A DNA stretch of 64,000 nt from an uncultured Tropicimonas sp. (GCA_947495685.1 CANLZY010000023.1:31230-95229), one strand, 5' to 3'. Counted from the first letter of the stretch, positions 8,450 through 17,919 are shown. A program made the numbers and translations. Notes: generated by a model not told the origin, from the letters alone.

Positions 8450-9143
8450 GTGAGTAGCTCCGTGCTTTGCATACTGGCCTTGTTCAAAATGCTCGTACCT
8501 GGATTTGCCCGTACCAGTCTTCGTAGCAAGGTGAACGGATTTGATGAACGTTTGTCAGGGTCTTGAGGGAAAGTTGTAGAGATTGCGCCACCGGACATGC
8601 AAGGGCACCCGACACGAGAGGCGAATGCTTGGATGGGTCTGATGTCATTCGACTACAACGTTGGTCCGCGCGCGTCCTCGCATGCCGTTGGCAGATGGTA
8701 GCTGTCGACCCGACCTGTCGCGGCATTTCGGGAGATGTGTCCCAACTCGACCCAGATACTGGCCAGCAGCCCGCGTGTCTTGCCTTCCGTGTTCATGCGT
8801 ATCTTGATGGCGGTGGAGATTGTGTTCCGGAGATCGCGGCCTCTGATAGAGCGTCTCCAGGCGCGGGCCTGTGGCGTATGCGGCGGCCAATGTCGGTGTC
8901 GGCACAATGTGATTCATGGTGGGGGAGAGTGGGGCCCTGCGTCCGACCAACCTCGCCGACGGACAAAAGGGCGGACGTCGTCGCGCCCGGAACTGTGTGG
9001 TCCCGGTGAGGTGTGGTCGCTGGCAGAGCGAGCGCAGCATCTTGGGCTGCTGCCTCGGGCGCGTTGGTCGAGCGCCCCAATCCGCACCTGGCGCGCCAAC
9101 TTCCCGGGCCTGCGGTGCGGGGCCGGGAGCACGTCACCCAGAA
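8450..9143. other. Gene-poor stretch without a convincing gene
   Basis: About 700 bp with several overlapping open frames on both strands, none with convincing composition, ribosome site or family resemblance. The most protein-like piece is on the minus strand around 8653-8850 (contains GLLASIWVELGHISRN), which could be a relic of a lost gene. No RNA gene or clear repeat was seen. Confidence 0.4.
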
Positions 9144-9368
9144 TCAGAACCAGGTTGTCTCGGTCTCGAGGGCCTCGGTCGGCTGGAAGCCGCACCAGTA
9201 GCAGATCGCTGCCAGTGCGAAGGCACGGCGGTCTCGTGGAAAGCGAATTTCGCTGTAGATATCACGCGCTTCGTCGGCGGGGCGCAAATCCTTGGGCGCA
9301 GGTCCCAGGCGGGCGACAAAGCCGGCAAGTTCGGTTTGGATAATCTGGATCATGGAGTGGTCGGTCAA
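9144..9368 (-). CDS. Hypothetical small protein (74 residues)
   Basis: Codon use looks coding (C/G-rich third positions), and the C-terminal half has a regular composition (RAFALAAICYWCGFQPTE). The full frame starts with TTG at 9368; an in-frame ATG at 9353 is an alternative start. A GGAAC segment upstream is a weak ribosome site. No family recognised and no operon partner. Confidence 0.4.
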   Translation of the reverse strand: MTDHSMIQIIQTELAGFVARLGPAPKDLRPADEARDIYSEIRFPRDRRAFALAAICYWCGFQPTEALETETTWF

Positions 9369-9655
9369 TATGTGTTCCGTTCATTGGTAGGGATATGCAC
9401 CGACTCAATCGGTGCAGGTCTTCAGAATTGATCATCTGGGATTTCACTGGGGCAAACGGACCTGAGGCGCAGTCTTGTGGATGCGAAGGTCCGAATGGAG
9501 CACAGGAGTCACGACCGGGCGGTCAAATCCAGCCCTTGGTCCGTGCCTGTGATCGGGAGATTTCCGGCAGAGGGTGCGGTGTCACGCCGATGTGGGCTTG
9601 GCCCACGACATTCCCGCCATCCGGGCAACAATCTGCCCGAAGTCGAAAGTCGAAT
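9369..9655. other. Intergenic region between small hypothetical gene and csp gene
   Basis: About 290 bp. No gene, tRNA or repeat was recognised here; the open frames crossing it have poor codon composition. Confidence 0.4.
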
Positions 9656-9676
9656 GGGGCGCTCAAAGAGCGCCCC
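9656..9676 (-). terminator. Hairpin after the cold shock gene
   Basis: GGGGCGCTC (9656-9664), loop AAA, GAGCGCCCC (9668-9676), directly downstream of the minus-strand csp gene. The stem is perfect and the loop short; a short T-containing stretch follows on the minus strand. Confidence 0.65.
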
Positions 9677-9682
9677 GGTCGA

Positions 9683-9889
9683 TCAGGCCAGAGCCAGGTT
9701 GATCGCGGATTCGCGACCATCGCGACCAGCTTCGATCTCGAAGGTCACTTTCTGACCATCTTCGAGACCCTGCAGGCCAACACGCTCCAGAGCGCTGATG
9801 TGCACGAATACGTCGCGTTTTCCGCCTTCGGGCTCAATAAAGCCAAAACCCTTGGTTGCGTTGAACCATTTCACGGTGCCATTAGCCAT
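9683..9889 (-). CDS. Cold shock protein, CspA family
   Basis: 68 residues forming one cold-shock domain. RNP1 is KGFGFIEP at residues 13-20 and RNP2 is VFVHIS at 27-32. It binds single-stranded RNA or DNA and acts as an RNA chaperone in the cytoplasm. AGGAG precedes the ATG, and the leader contains an inverted repeat around 9910-9935 that could be part of a thermoregulated 5' UTR. Followed by its own hairpin terminator. Confidence 0.96.
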   Translation of the reverse strand: MANGTVKWFNATKGFGFIEPEGGKRDVFVHISALERVGLQGLEDGQKVTFEIEAGRDGRESAINLALA

Positions 9890-10056
9890 CGTGACGTCTC
9901 CTATATAGATGCTGCCCGCGTACGTGCGGCAGCCCGGCTATGTCAGATCAATGTCGATACTGAAGCCGGATAAGGGAGACAGTGGTCAAAGAGATAACGT
10001 CGCATTCCCTAAATACGTGTCGCAGGGCCTCTTTGCAAGGGGCGGTGGAATCTTAA

Positions 10057-10287
10057 TCAGGAATCGAGGTGGATCTCTTCGATCTCGAGATCCTTTTCGA
10101 ACTGGGCGATTGCCGTCGCGGCATCACTGTAAGTTCCAAGCAGGCGCTCACGGTGGTCCTTCAGTTCTGCGGTCTGCGGGTCGATCACAGTGACGGATCC
10201 GACGACCTGTCCACCCATGATCAACTTCAGTGTGTTGGCCGTTTGGGCTGTCTTTGCGATACTGATCTTAGGTTGGCGTGACACCAT
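10057..10287 (-). CDS. Hypothetical small protein (76 residues)
   Basis: No family recognised. The strong AAGGAG ribosome site 4 bases before the ATG and the balanced composition support a real gene. It has a beta-rich middle (GGQVVGSVTVIDPQ) and an acidic C-terminus (FEKDLEIEEIHLD). Probably cytoplasmic, with no signal peptide. It lies downstream of the ParB-like gene on the same strand with 150 bp between, so a shared transcript is possible. Confidence 0.65.
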   Translation of the reverse strand: MVSRQPKISIAKTAQTANTLKLIMGGQVVGSVTVIDPQTAELKDHRERLLGTYSDAATAIAQFEKDLEIEEIHLDS

Positions 10288-10437
10288 CTATCTCCTTCGG
10301 TTCAAAACCGACCCAAGGGACGCAGGGCAAGCCATCTGCCCAAGAACACACTGCCGACACTAGCGCCACAAGATTCGCATCTGAACGCAGCAGATCGTGC
10401 GGCTGGCAGGTCGTGTCGACATCTTATGTGTTGGAAA

Positions 10438-10686
10438 TCAGTGCAATCGGGCCTGTACGAGGAACCCGACGACTGTTTCCTCTCCAAGGGCTCGGAGCGC
10501 TTCGAGGCGGTGCAGGCCTTCGATTAGAACGAACCTGTCTCCGTCCTTGCGCAGCCGTATCGGGGTTGTCTGGCCGTTTTCGAGAATGTCTTCGGCGAGG
10601 TCGCGCACCTTGTCGGCATCCAGTGTTTTGACCCGCTTGACGGGGACGTGGATGCTGGCGATCGGGAACGAAGTCTTCTTGAGCAT
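10438..10686 (-). CDS. ParB N-terminal-like domain protein (82 residues)
   Basis: A single small ParB/Srx-type domain: VRDLAEDILENGQTTPIRLR followed by the box IEGLHRLEAL with H59 and R60, the ParB box-II signature (G-x-H-R-x-x-A). There is no DNA-binding or dimerisation part, so it is not the chromosome-partition protein. Stand-alone domains of this type can bind CTP or act as small regulators. A strong GGAG ribosome site precedes the ATG. The 247 bp upstream (10687-10933) show nothing recognisable. Confidence 0.8.
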   Translation of the reverse strand: MLKKTSFPIASIHVPVKRVKTLDADKVRDLAEDILENGQTTPIRLRKDGDRFVLIEGLHRLEALRALGEETVVGFLVQARLH

Positions 10687-10933
10687 TCAGTATCTCCATG
10701 CATTGGATCGATTCCTGGCCGACGTGTTCCCGGTTGGCCGGACGCCTGTCTTCCGGTTGGATCGGGTCTGCGGATGCGCCTGACGCGCCGACAACCGATG
10801 CCTGCCGGTGGTGGCATCATAGCGAAGCTTCGCATCAACCGCAGCCCTTGTCGGACAGGATGCCGATCAGGCCGCAGTCTCGGGCGAAGGCAGGGTGCCG
10901 GAGACAGCGAAGCGGGCGTGTCGAGCGGTCGGA

Positions 10934-12145
10934 TTACCCGCTGTCCTTTCCTGTGGCCTTCGGGACGCCCGCCATCTGACGGGCCCTCATGGTGCGCAAT
11001 TTGGCCAGAAGCAACCAGGCAGAACGACGGATCGGACCGAGGTGTCTGGCAAAGGCCACCTCGACCTGCTGATGCAGGACGGAGCCACGGCAGCGTTTGA
11101 ACTCGTCAGCACCAGCCCCCCAGTCAAGGACGAGGCCGCTCTGTTCGGCCATCACAAAGTCAGCCCCGGTGACACGTTCGTAGTAGCGGGGGCCTGACTT
11201 TCCGGCCAGATCATTGGTCGCGTCACGCCCGAACGTTGTCCAGTGAATCCACCTCGGATCCGTTCGTTGCAGGCTGAAGGCCGCGATCGTGTCATCGTCG
11301 CTGCCCTTGGCGCGCCATGCGTGCAGGTGAAACTCACGGCAGGTAAGCGCCAGATCGAAAAACTCCGGGCGATAGTCGGGATTCAACCATGAATGGCGAG
11401 TCAGGTTGCTGACTGCATAGAGGGTCGCGATACGCTCTGTCTGGGGCGCGGCGACATCCTGAGGCAGCAGGTCTGGTCGGGCGTTTTCCACCAGGCGCCG
11501 CAGGATCACCCTCGCATGGCGGATACGCTTGAACTTCCCACCTGCCGTTGACGCATTCGGGTCCAGGATGGCCACCCGGCGGGTCGGAACGGCCAGTCCA
11601 CCGGATTGCATCAGCGCGGCGGCGAGTCCGGGTTGAAGATCCGGTTTTATGTCGGGCACGACCAAGGCATGGTCGGGGAAGGCCGCTCGAAGGGTCGAGA
11701 TTACCTCGGGCCAGTCCGCGTCCGGGAAATCGGGGTCCGGGGCGCCGCTCAGAAGCCAGTGATTGATCAGCACGATCCGGTCCAGTTGCATTGCTCGGAA
11801 CAGCACCACAAGCGGCAGGGCGACCACGTGAACAAGGATGCGGGCAAGAAGCGAACGGCGCGAGATCTCGACCACGGGATACAGCACATGATGCCCGATC
11901 GGCGACAGGATCGATGCCTTTCCCCGCCGCCCGTCCGAGACCAGCACCGGCACAACACCGGTGCCGACCCTTAAAACCTGCGCCGTGACGCCCTGAGCAT
12001 TGCCAACAAGTCGCGCCGGGCCAAGCGTGACAAGGCCGGTCAGGTAGCGGCGAATGCCCTCGGGTGTCTGCTCAGGCCAATCGCTGTCCTGTCGGACGTC
12101 GATAAGGCGCACGTCAGGGCGTGGCTGTCTTGCGGAACGTGTCAT
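10934..12145 (-). CDS. Hypothetical protein with GNAT/FemAB-like acyltransferase C-terminal half
   Basis: 403 residues. The N-terminal half has one hydrophobic segment (about 105-120, ILVHVVALPLVVLF) in an otherwise alpha/beta sequence. The C-terminal half ends with a GNAT/FemAB-like arrangement, LVLDWGAGADEFKRCRG, as in proteins that transfer acyl or aminoacyl groups. The assignment is tentative. The ATG is divergent from the LPLAT-like gene with a 52-bp shared upstream region, which hints at joint control. With the methyltransferase and formyltransferase nearby it may take part in modifying a lipid or glycan. Confidence 0.6.
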   Translation of the reverse strand: MTRSARQPRPDVRLIDVRQDSDWPEQTPEGIRRYLTGLVTLGPARLVGNAQGVTAQVLRVGTGVVPVLVSDGRRGKASILSPIGHHVLYPVVEISRRSLLARILVHVVALPLVVLFRAMQLDRIVLINHWLLSGAPDPDFPDADWPEVISTLRAAFPDHALVVPDIKPDLQPGLAAALMQSGGLAVPTRRVAILDPNASTAGGKFKRIRHARVILRRLVENARPDLLPQDVAAPQTERIATLYAVSNLTRHSWLNPDYRPEFFDLALTCREFHLHAWRAKGSDDDTIAAFSLQRTDPRWIHWTTFGRDATNDLAGKSGPRYYERVTGADFVMAEQSGLVLDWGAGADEFKRCRGSVLHQQVEVAFARHLGPIRRSAWLLLAKLRTMRARQMAGVPKATGKDSG

Positions 12146-12197
12146 GGCTGCCTAAGCATTGGTCAATACGGTGACCCTACAGGGAAAGTCGCACAAT

Positions 12198-13145
12198 ATG
12201 AAAGGTTTGCCGCGAGCCCGCACGACGGAACGCTTGCCACTGATCAGCGTTGGCGATGTGGCGCTGGGCGGAACCGAACTTGCTCACGCCATTCTGGCCC
12301 GCGCGGTCCCTGCATCGTCCGTTGATACCCTGTCCAGACGGCTTGCCGAGACCGCGGTGAAGCTACGTCCGACTAAACGCAGACGCCTCGAAGCCCGGAT
12401 TGCCGCGATCCTCGGGCCGCACACTTCCGGGCTTTCCGATCCCCATGCGATGTATATCTCGCAGGTCGCCGCGCTTTTGCAGCAACGGATGCTCTATGCA
12501 AGGTTGGGCGCGCGTTCCGATTGGCGCCCTTCGATCGAGGTTGAAGGCGCGGCCGCAGTCGAGGCCGCGCGGCAGGCCGGGCGGGGTGTGGTGTTCTGGG
12601 CATTGCCGCAGGAGATCACCTCGCTGCTACACAAACTGGTGTGCCATGACCGAGGCTGGGATCTGCATCAACTCTCGCACTGGTCGCACGGATCTGCCGT
12701 CAGTTGGCTTGGGATAAGGACCATCTCGCGCCGGGAACGCCACATCGAGGAACAGTTCTGCCGTCGATTGGTCATGAGAGACGGTGACAAGCACGGGGCG
12801 TTGAAGCAGGCCAGACGGGTGCTGATGCAGGGTGGAACGGTTGGGTTTCGCGGCATCGGCTGGTCAAACGCTCCAGTGCGCTACGGCTTTTTCGATGGTG
12901 GGATCGATCTTGCGCTTGGTGCCCCGAGCCTTGCGCGCCGGACGAAGGCAGCGTTGTTTTCCGTTGCCGGGCACCATTCCGACAATGGGTTTGTGATCCG
13001 CTTCGAACCGATAGATGCCGACGGCACCCGGACGGCGCAGGATCTCGGGGCAGAGTTTGTCGCTCGGTTGGAGGAAGCGGTGGTCCGTGCCCCCTCGCTG
13101 TGGAACGCAAACCTGCGCCAATGGTCGCCCCAAGCACCGGACTAG
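12198..13145 (+). CDS. LPLAT/LpxL-like acyltransferase homologue lacking the usual HX4D motif
   Basis: 315 residues from the ATG at 12198 (preceded by AGGGAAA); a TTG at 12159 is a possible longer start. The middle and C-terminal parts follow the Kdo-lipid-A acyltransferase pattern: a G-rich VLMQGGTVGFRGIGW block, then LGAPSLARRTKAALFSV and VIRFEPID. Where active family members have HX4D/E, this protein has FWALPQEITSLL without the histidine. It may therefore be inactive, use another residue or have another job. Its 3' end comes within 13 bp of the convergent methyltransferase gene. Confidence 0.6.
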   Translation: MKGLPRARTTERLPLISVGDVALGGTELAHAILARAVPASSVDTLSRRLAETAVKLRPTKRRRLEARIAAILGPHTSGLSDPHAMYISQVAALLQQRMLYARLGARSDWRPSIEVEGAAAVEAARQAGRGVVFWALPQEITSLLHKLVCHDRGWDLHQLSHWSHGSAVSWLGIRTISRRERHIEEQFCRRLVMRDGDKHGALKQARRVLMQGGTVGFRGIGWSNAPVRYGFFDGGIDLALGAPSLARRTKAALFSVAGHHSDNGFVIRFEPIDADGTRTAQDLGAEFVARLEEAVVRAPSLWNANLRQWSPQAPD

Positions 13146-13158
13146 GCCGCCAGCGGGA

Positions 13159-13974
13159 TCACGTGTCTTCGGCTTCGGCCAACAATGCGGTGTAGTGACC
13201 GGTGCGCCAGCGTGTCGGCAGGGTGCCCAGACGCTCGAACCGGTCAAGGGTTGCCAGAAGAGCAGCCTCGGCCGCCGGCTTTCCCAGCTTTTCGACAAGG
13301 GCTGCGGCACGCACCGCCAGAACCCGCGGGCAATGCAACATGGGTCGTGTGAGCAGAACCCGGAACCCGGCCCGCCGGACGGCGGCAACCAGCGCATCAC
13401 GCGGCATGGTTGCACCGCATTCGTAGGGCACCAGCCCGGTTCGTTTCAGCAAATCGTTCGACAGCACGCCACGAAGGGCAATCTTGGGGTTGAGCGGATT
13501 GTCGAGGGTCAACAGGAGCTGCCCTCCCGCAGTCATCACACGCCGGATTTCACGCAACGCGACGTCGATGTCGGCGGCGTCTGGAAAATGATCCAGCGTT
13601 GATAGGGATACCACGACATCGAAGGTGGCGTCGTCGTAGGGCAGGTGGCAGATATCGCCGGTCCGCCCCTTCAGTCCAGGGTTGCGCCGGGTCGCCTCGG
13701 TCACCACGTTCGGGGCGATGTCGATCCCATGAACAGTCTCGGCCAAGGACGACAGCAGGGCGACTTGTCCGTCGCCGACGGCCTCGTCAAACAGGTCGGT
13801 CTTTAGCAGGCTTCGGTTGCCACCCTTGATTAGTTGGCTGATCAGGGCGACCGCAATCCGGTCGGAATGCTGACGCCAGAGCCGCTGGTATCCTTCAGAG
13901 ATCCATTCGGCGCCGACGGTGTTCCACAGTGTTTCCGCGGAGCGGTCATCGGACCCGCTTGAATTGCTCTGCAT
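13159..13974 (-). CDS. Class I SAM-dependent methyltransferase
   Basis: 271 residues from the ATG at 13974, chosen because AGGA lies 5 bases before it and because homology only begins there. The SAM-binding motif I is DLFDEAVGDGQ (about 60-70), followed by an acidic end of strand 2 (HGIDIA) and a Methyltransf_11-like DICHLPYDDATFDVVVSLST. A sigma-70-type promoter lies at 14041-14069. The substrate is unknown; a membrane or glycan intermediate is possible given the neighbours. Confidence 0.85.
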   Translation of the reverse strand: MQSNSSGSDDRSAETLWNTVGAEWISEGYQRLWRQHSDRIAVALISQLIKGGNRSLLKTDLFDEAVGDGQVALLSSLAETVHGIDIAPNVVTEATRRNPGLKGRTGDICHLPYDDATFDVVVSLSTLDHFPDAADIDVALREIRRVMTAGGQLLLTLDNPLNPKIALRGVLSNDLLKRTGLVPYECGATMPRDALVAAVRRAGFRVLLTRPMLHCPRVLAVRAAALVEKLGKPAAEAALLATLDRFERLGTLPTRWRTGHYTALLAEAEDT

Positions 13975-14040
13975 CGATATCCTGCCCGGTTCCGTCCAAT
14001 CAGCCCGAAAGGCACGACGGACCCGTCTCTGTTTCGCGAG

Positions 14041-14069
14041 ACTATACTGTGAAGTGGCGACCCTGTCAG
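14041..14069 (-). promoter_or_regulatory. Predicted promoter of the methyltransferase gene
   Basis: On the minus strand CTGACA, a 17-bp spacer, then TATAGT, ending 66 bp before the start codon. The -10 box is near consensus and the -35 box differs by one base (CTGACA against TTGACA). Confidence 0.55.
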
Positions 14070-14111
14070 CCTCGCGGTCGCCGCCATGTTCCGGGCGGGC
14101 TCGATTTCTGC

Positions 14112-14876
14112 CTACCACACCCCGCGAACCAGACCGCCAAGGATATAATTCCAGAGTGTTGGTTCGTAGAACAACGGCGCTGGCGGTCCGGCGGGGCTGG
14201 CGGCGGGCGGATTTGCCCGCAGATAGGCTTGTGCGGCCTCGATCAGGGCCGGGAGGCCCGCGATGACAAGGCGGGCGTTGTAGGTGGCGACGGTATCCCC
14301 CTGAACGGGAGCGATCCGGACCTGTTTCAGGATCGGGCCGGTGTCCAGGCCTGCATCGACCAGATGAACCGTCGATCCAAAGTTGTCGGGGTCGCCGCGC
14401 CGCAGGGCCCAGTATCCGGTGTGCATTCCGCGATAGATCGGAGTGACGCCGAGGTGCAGGTTGATGACCGGGCAATCAGCAGCCGCAAGCGTTTCCGCCG
14501 ACAGCTTGATCACGCTGAAAATGATCACGACATCGGGGTGGGTGGCGCGCAGCAGGGCGTGCAGCTCGGCACTGTTGGGAGAGCGGACGCTGTGACAGCG
14601 GTCTTCTGGCAGGTCGTCCTGGGGCAGGTCGTCTGCGTCAAGGATCGAGTCAATGCGCGCCGTGCTGCGGTGGTGCAACCTTGCGGCGATGGCCCGAAAG
14701 CCGACCTGACCAAGCGCCGTCAGTACGCCCTGCCGACGGATCCGGCGGCGCAGCAATGGCCACCGGTCTTGCCCCTGGCAGAGACCAAAGACAGCGTCCG
14801 GAAATGCATGGTTCAACGTGCGCGCGACCCGCGCCGCCAGGTACCCGGTTCCGGTGAGCACGACAATGCGGGACAT
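14112..14876 (-). CDS. Formyltransferase-family protein (methionyl-tRNA formyltransferase-like fold)
   Basis: 254 residues. The formyltransferase active-site triad is visible: N139 and H141 in INLHLGVTPIYRG and D178 in DAGLDTGPIL. The first 70 residues are more variable and no tRNA-binding OB domain follows, so it is not Fmt itself. Such stand-alone enzymes N-formylate amino sugars or other small amines using formyl-tetrahydrofolate. It lies on the same strand as the methyltransferase but is separated from it by a promoter. Confidence 0.85.
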   Translation of the reverse strand: MSRIVVLTGTGYLAARVARTLNHAFPDAVFGLCQGQDRWPLLRRRIRRQGVLTALGQVGFRAIAARLHHRSTARIDSILDADDLPQDDLPEDRCHSVRSPNSAELHALLRATHPDVVIIFSVIKLSAETLAAADCPVINLHLGVTPIYRGMHTGYWALRRGDPDNFGSTVHLVDAGLDTGPILKQVRIAPVQGDTVATYNARLVIAGLPALIEAAQAYLRANPPAASPAGPPAPLFYEPTLWNYILGGLVRGVW

Positions 14877-15009
14877 GGGGGGCGGACCTTTCGGCTAGGA
14901 TGGCAGCGTGAGCCAGGCTTTGGCCCGAACCACGCGTCAAGTCGTTGCAAACCCTGCCCAACGCTGCAACGGTTTTTTCCGCTGCTGACGGGCGCGGTTC
15001 GCGCCGGAC

Positions 15010-15816
15010 CTACTTGGCGATCCGAGCTAGGACCTCGTCAATCGCCGACACCACTGCCTGGGTCTTTCGGGCGTCCAGGCCATCGGGATGCGGGGCGGAA
15101 AAGCTGCCGGAATCGTTGTCGAAATACTTGCCGGACGCATCGGCAAAGGTATCCGATAGTGCTGCCCGGGTCAGGATGTCGGCTCCGATTGCCAGATCGT
15201 TCCCGGCCACGCCAAAGCCTTCCTTGACCATCTTGCTGGCAAGCAACGAGCCGGGATTGACCGCAACAATCACCGGGCCGTTCGGCGCCAGCGCCTCTGC
15301 CATGTGGCGGGACCACATGGTCAGCGCCAGTTTGCTCTGGGCATAGGCGTCCATGTCGGTCATCCCGGTCTGCCTGCCCAACGCCCGAGGGTCGACGGCA
15401 GCTTGCGCCGCGGAGGACAGGTTGATGACCCGCCCGTGGTTGCCCATCAGCGGCAGGAGCCTCCGGGTCAGCAGGTAGGGTGCGATCGTGTTGACGGCAA
15501 AGCGCACGTCGAGCCCGTCCGGCGTGACGACGTTCGGCGTCTTGAGGACACCGGCATTGTTGATCAGCACGTCCAGTTGGCTGTGGCGCGCGGCAACAGC
15601 GGTCGCCAGAGCCTCGACTTCGGACATGCGGGACAGATCGGCGCGGTAGGTTTCGACGGCTCCTCCGCCCGGTTGCCCGGACAGCGCCGCTTCTGTCGCT
15701 GCCAGTTTGTCGGCGTTGCGTCCATGCAGCAGCACGGTGTGCCCCTGAGCGACAAGCAGCTTTGCTGTCTCGAGGCCTATGCCGTCGGTCGCGCCAGTCA
15801 CAAGAATGGTCTTCAT
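15010..15816 (-). CDS. Short-chain dehydrogenase/reductase
   Basis: 268 residues with classical SDR landmarks: TGATDGIG (7-14), NNAG (86-89), active-site S135 in INLSS, Y158 and K162 in DAYAQSKLAL. The sequence resembles the retinol-dehydrogenase-like group that keeps a long C-terminal part. The substrate cannot be told. It is expressed alone, 133 bp from the formyltransferase gene. Confidence 0.9.
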   Translation of the reverse strand: MKTILVTGATDGIGLETAKLLVAQGHTVLLHGRNADKLAATEAALSGQPGGGAVETYRADLSRMSEVEALATAVAARHSQLDVLINNAGVLKTPNVVTPDGLDVRFAVNTIAPYLLTRRLLPLMGNHGRVINLSSAAQAAVDPRALGRQTGMTDMDAYAQSKLALTMWSRHMAEALAPNGPVIVAVNPGSLLASKMVKEGFGVAGNDLAIGADILTRAALSDTFADASGKYFDNDSGSFSAPHPDGLDARKTQAVVSAIDEVLARIAK

Positions 15817-16229
15817 CGCCCTGTCTCCGTTTCATGGTGGGATGCGGTCAGCCTGATTGACCTGCCTGCTTCAGGTGTCTTGCGTTGGTTTTCGGCGTCC
15901 TCCGCCAGATCGATCCATCTTGCCTAGGATACCCCTGTAGTGGGTGCGATCCCAGCTGCGATTTTAATCAGGCAGCCTCGTCCACCCACGAGGGATGGAC
16001 GAGGGCGCGGACGTCCACCGTGGCTGGCTCCCTGAGCACGGGTAGGGCAGGTTTGCCGTCCGCATCGGCGCTGGGCGGCCATGGGGTGCGCAACCTGCCC
16101 GCCATGCGTCGGCGTTTCCCGGCTCACAGCATGGCGGAACGGGAACACCCTGCCGACCATTCCGTCGACAGGGTGCTCTGGGGCCGGCGGGCCGTTCTTG
16201 ACCGCCGGCCTCTACGATGTGCCGATGAC
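15817..16229. other. Intergenic region with two strong hairpins
   Basis: No gene seen. CACCCTG...CAGGGTG pairs around 16146-16175, and GGCCGGCGG (16182-16190) pairs with CCGCCGGCC (16202-16210). The second lies directly after the minus-strand degP stop and may end that transcript, although no T-run follows. Confidence 0.45.
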
Positions 16230-17708
16230 TCAGTCGAGCGTCAGCGCAACAAAGCGTGGTTCGCCGGCGCGCCGGATCAGCAGCAGGATGGACGTGCGCC
16301 CAGCCTCCCTTGCCTCCTCGATGCGTGCGTCCAGATCGTCGATCGTGGCGACCTCGATCTGCCCGGCCTGGGTGATCACGTCCCCAGCGCGCAGGCCCTT
16401 TTCAAAGGCCTGGCTCATCTCGTCGACGTCCTTGACGACCAACCCGGAGGCGTCTTCACCAAGGTTCATCTCTTCGGCGATGGTGTCGGTCACGGCGGTG
16501 ACGGTCATGCCAAGGATCTCGGCGTCGCGGGGTTCATCGCCCTGCTCGGGCGTTGCAACAGCCGGAACCGAGCCTTCTGCGGTCTCGCGACGACCCAGTG
16601 TCACCATCAGCGTCTCGGTCTTGCCGTCGCGGTAGACCTTCATGCGGACGGACTTGCCGACCTCGGTATTGCCAACCTGCTGCACCAGCCCGCGAGTATC
16701 GTCGACGTCAACGCCATCAAAGGTCAGGATCACGTCGCCAGACAGGACGCCGGCTTCCATGGACGGGCCTTCCGGCACATCGGTGACAAGTGCGCCCTTG
16801 GCCTCTTGCAGGCCGATCGCTTCGGCGACGTCGTCGGTAACGTCCTGGATGCGCACACCCAACCAGCCGCGGCGGGTCTCGCCGAACTCTTCCAACTGAC
16901 GGATGACATTGGTGGCCACGCGGCTGGACATGGCAAAACCGATGCCGATGGAGCCACCGTTGGGCGACAGGATCGCGGTGTTGATGCCGATGACCTCACC
17001 TTCCATGTTGAACAGCGGGCCGCCGGAATTGCCCCGGTTGATCGCCGCATCGGTCTGGATGAAGTCGTCATAGCTGCCGGACAGCGCGCGGCCACGGGCC
17101 GAGACGATACCGGCTGATACCGAGAAGCCCTGTCCGAGCGGGTTGCCCATGGCCATGACCCAATCGCCCACACGGGCTTCGTCCGAGTTGCCCCACGGCA
17201 CAAAGGACAGCGGCGTGTCGGTTTCGACCTTCAGCAGGGCAAGGTCGGTGTTTGGGTCCGTGCCGATGACCACCGCGGGCAGCTCGGCGCCGCTGAAGAA
17301 TTCGATGGTGATCTCGTCGGCTTCGGCGATGACGTGATTGTTCGTCACGATGTAGCCGTCTTCGGAGATGACGAAACCGGAGCCCAGGGCGGAGGATCGA
17401 CGCGGTCTGCGCGGTTGTTCACCCGGCCCGTTGCGTTCCATGAAGTCACGGAAGAAATCCTCAAACGGCGACCCCTCGGGCACGATGGGACCGGGGCCGG
17501 TCGCCTCTGCCGAGGCGACGGTTGTCGAGGTCGTGATGTTGACCACGGCCGGGCTGACCTTTTCGGCGAGGTCGGCGAAGCTCTCGGGGGCACCGCGGGC
17601 CTCCGCGTTGACTGCCAACGCCAGCAACATGGCGAGACCGACAAACAGGGTTGCCAGGAAACCGGCCCCCTGTGCCTGCCGGGGAATCGATATGGAATGC
17701 GTATTCAC
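16230..17708 (-). CDS. degP: Do/HtrA-type periplasmic serine protease
   Basis: 492 residues from a GTG start at 17708, chosen because AAGGA lies 7 bases upstream and the signal peptide begins there; a longer in-frame extension has no ribosome site. The signal peptide ends near AVNAEA. Catalytic triad: H125 (VTNNHVIA), D155 (PNTDLALL), S228 (NRGNSGGPLF). Two PDZ domains follow (about 275-360 and 400-485). It degrades or refolds misfolded envelope proteins. It is the last gene of the hflK-hflC-DUF2065-degP cluster, a typical alphaproteobacterial order. Confidence 0.95.
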   Translation of the reverse strand: MNTHSISIPRQAQGAGFLATLFVGLAMLLALAVNAEARGAPESFADLAEKVSPAVVNITTSTTVASAEATGPGPIVPEGSPFEDFFRDFMERNGPGEQPRRPRRSSALGSGFVISEDGYIVTNNHVIAEADEITIEFFSGAELPAVVIGTDPNTDLALLKVETDTPLSFVPWGNSDEARVGDWVMAMGNPLGQGFSVSAGIVSARGRALSGSYDDFIQTDAAINRGNSGGPLFNMEGEVIGINTAILSPNGGSIGIGFAMSSRVATNVIRQLEEFGETRRGWLGVRIQDVTDDVAEAIGLQEAKGALVTDVPEGPSMEAGVLSGDVILTFDGVDVDDTRGLVQQVGNTEVGKSVRMKVYRDGKTETLMVTLGRRETAEGSVPAVATPEQGDEPRDAEILGMTVTAVTDTIAEEMNLGEDASGLVVKDVDEMSQAFEKGLRAGDVITQAGQIEVATIDDLDARIEEAREAGRTSILLLIRRAGEPRFVALTLD

Positions 17709-17919
17709 TCGATTTTCCTTCTTTTCTGCGAGGCCCACGCTCTCGGTGGGCAGAGAATCAGTGCTGCGCGCCAGCGCACAGTCGTTGTGCGGCCAATCTT
17801 TTGCATCACAGCCAAAGGAGCAACTCAAAGAGCCGTCGCGCCGCGTCACGACCCCGTGACGGTCTTCGTGATACAGGGGAACGCACTGGCCCGCCTCACG
17901 TGGTTCGATGGAAAGTGTT

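Noticed and set aside
13975..14475. N-terminal extension of the methyltransferase frame
   Set aside because: The additional 167 residues are Arg/Pro-rich antisense-type sequence overlapping the formyltransferase gene; a clear ribosome site and promoter support the start at 13974.
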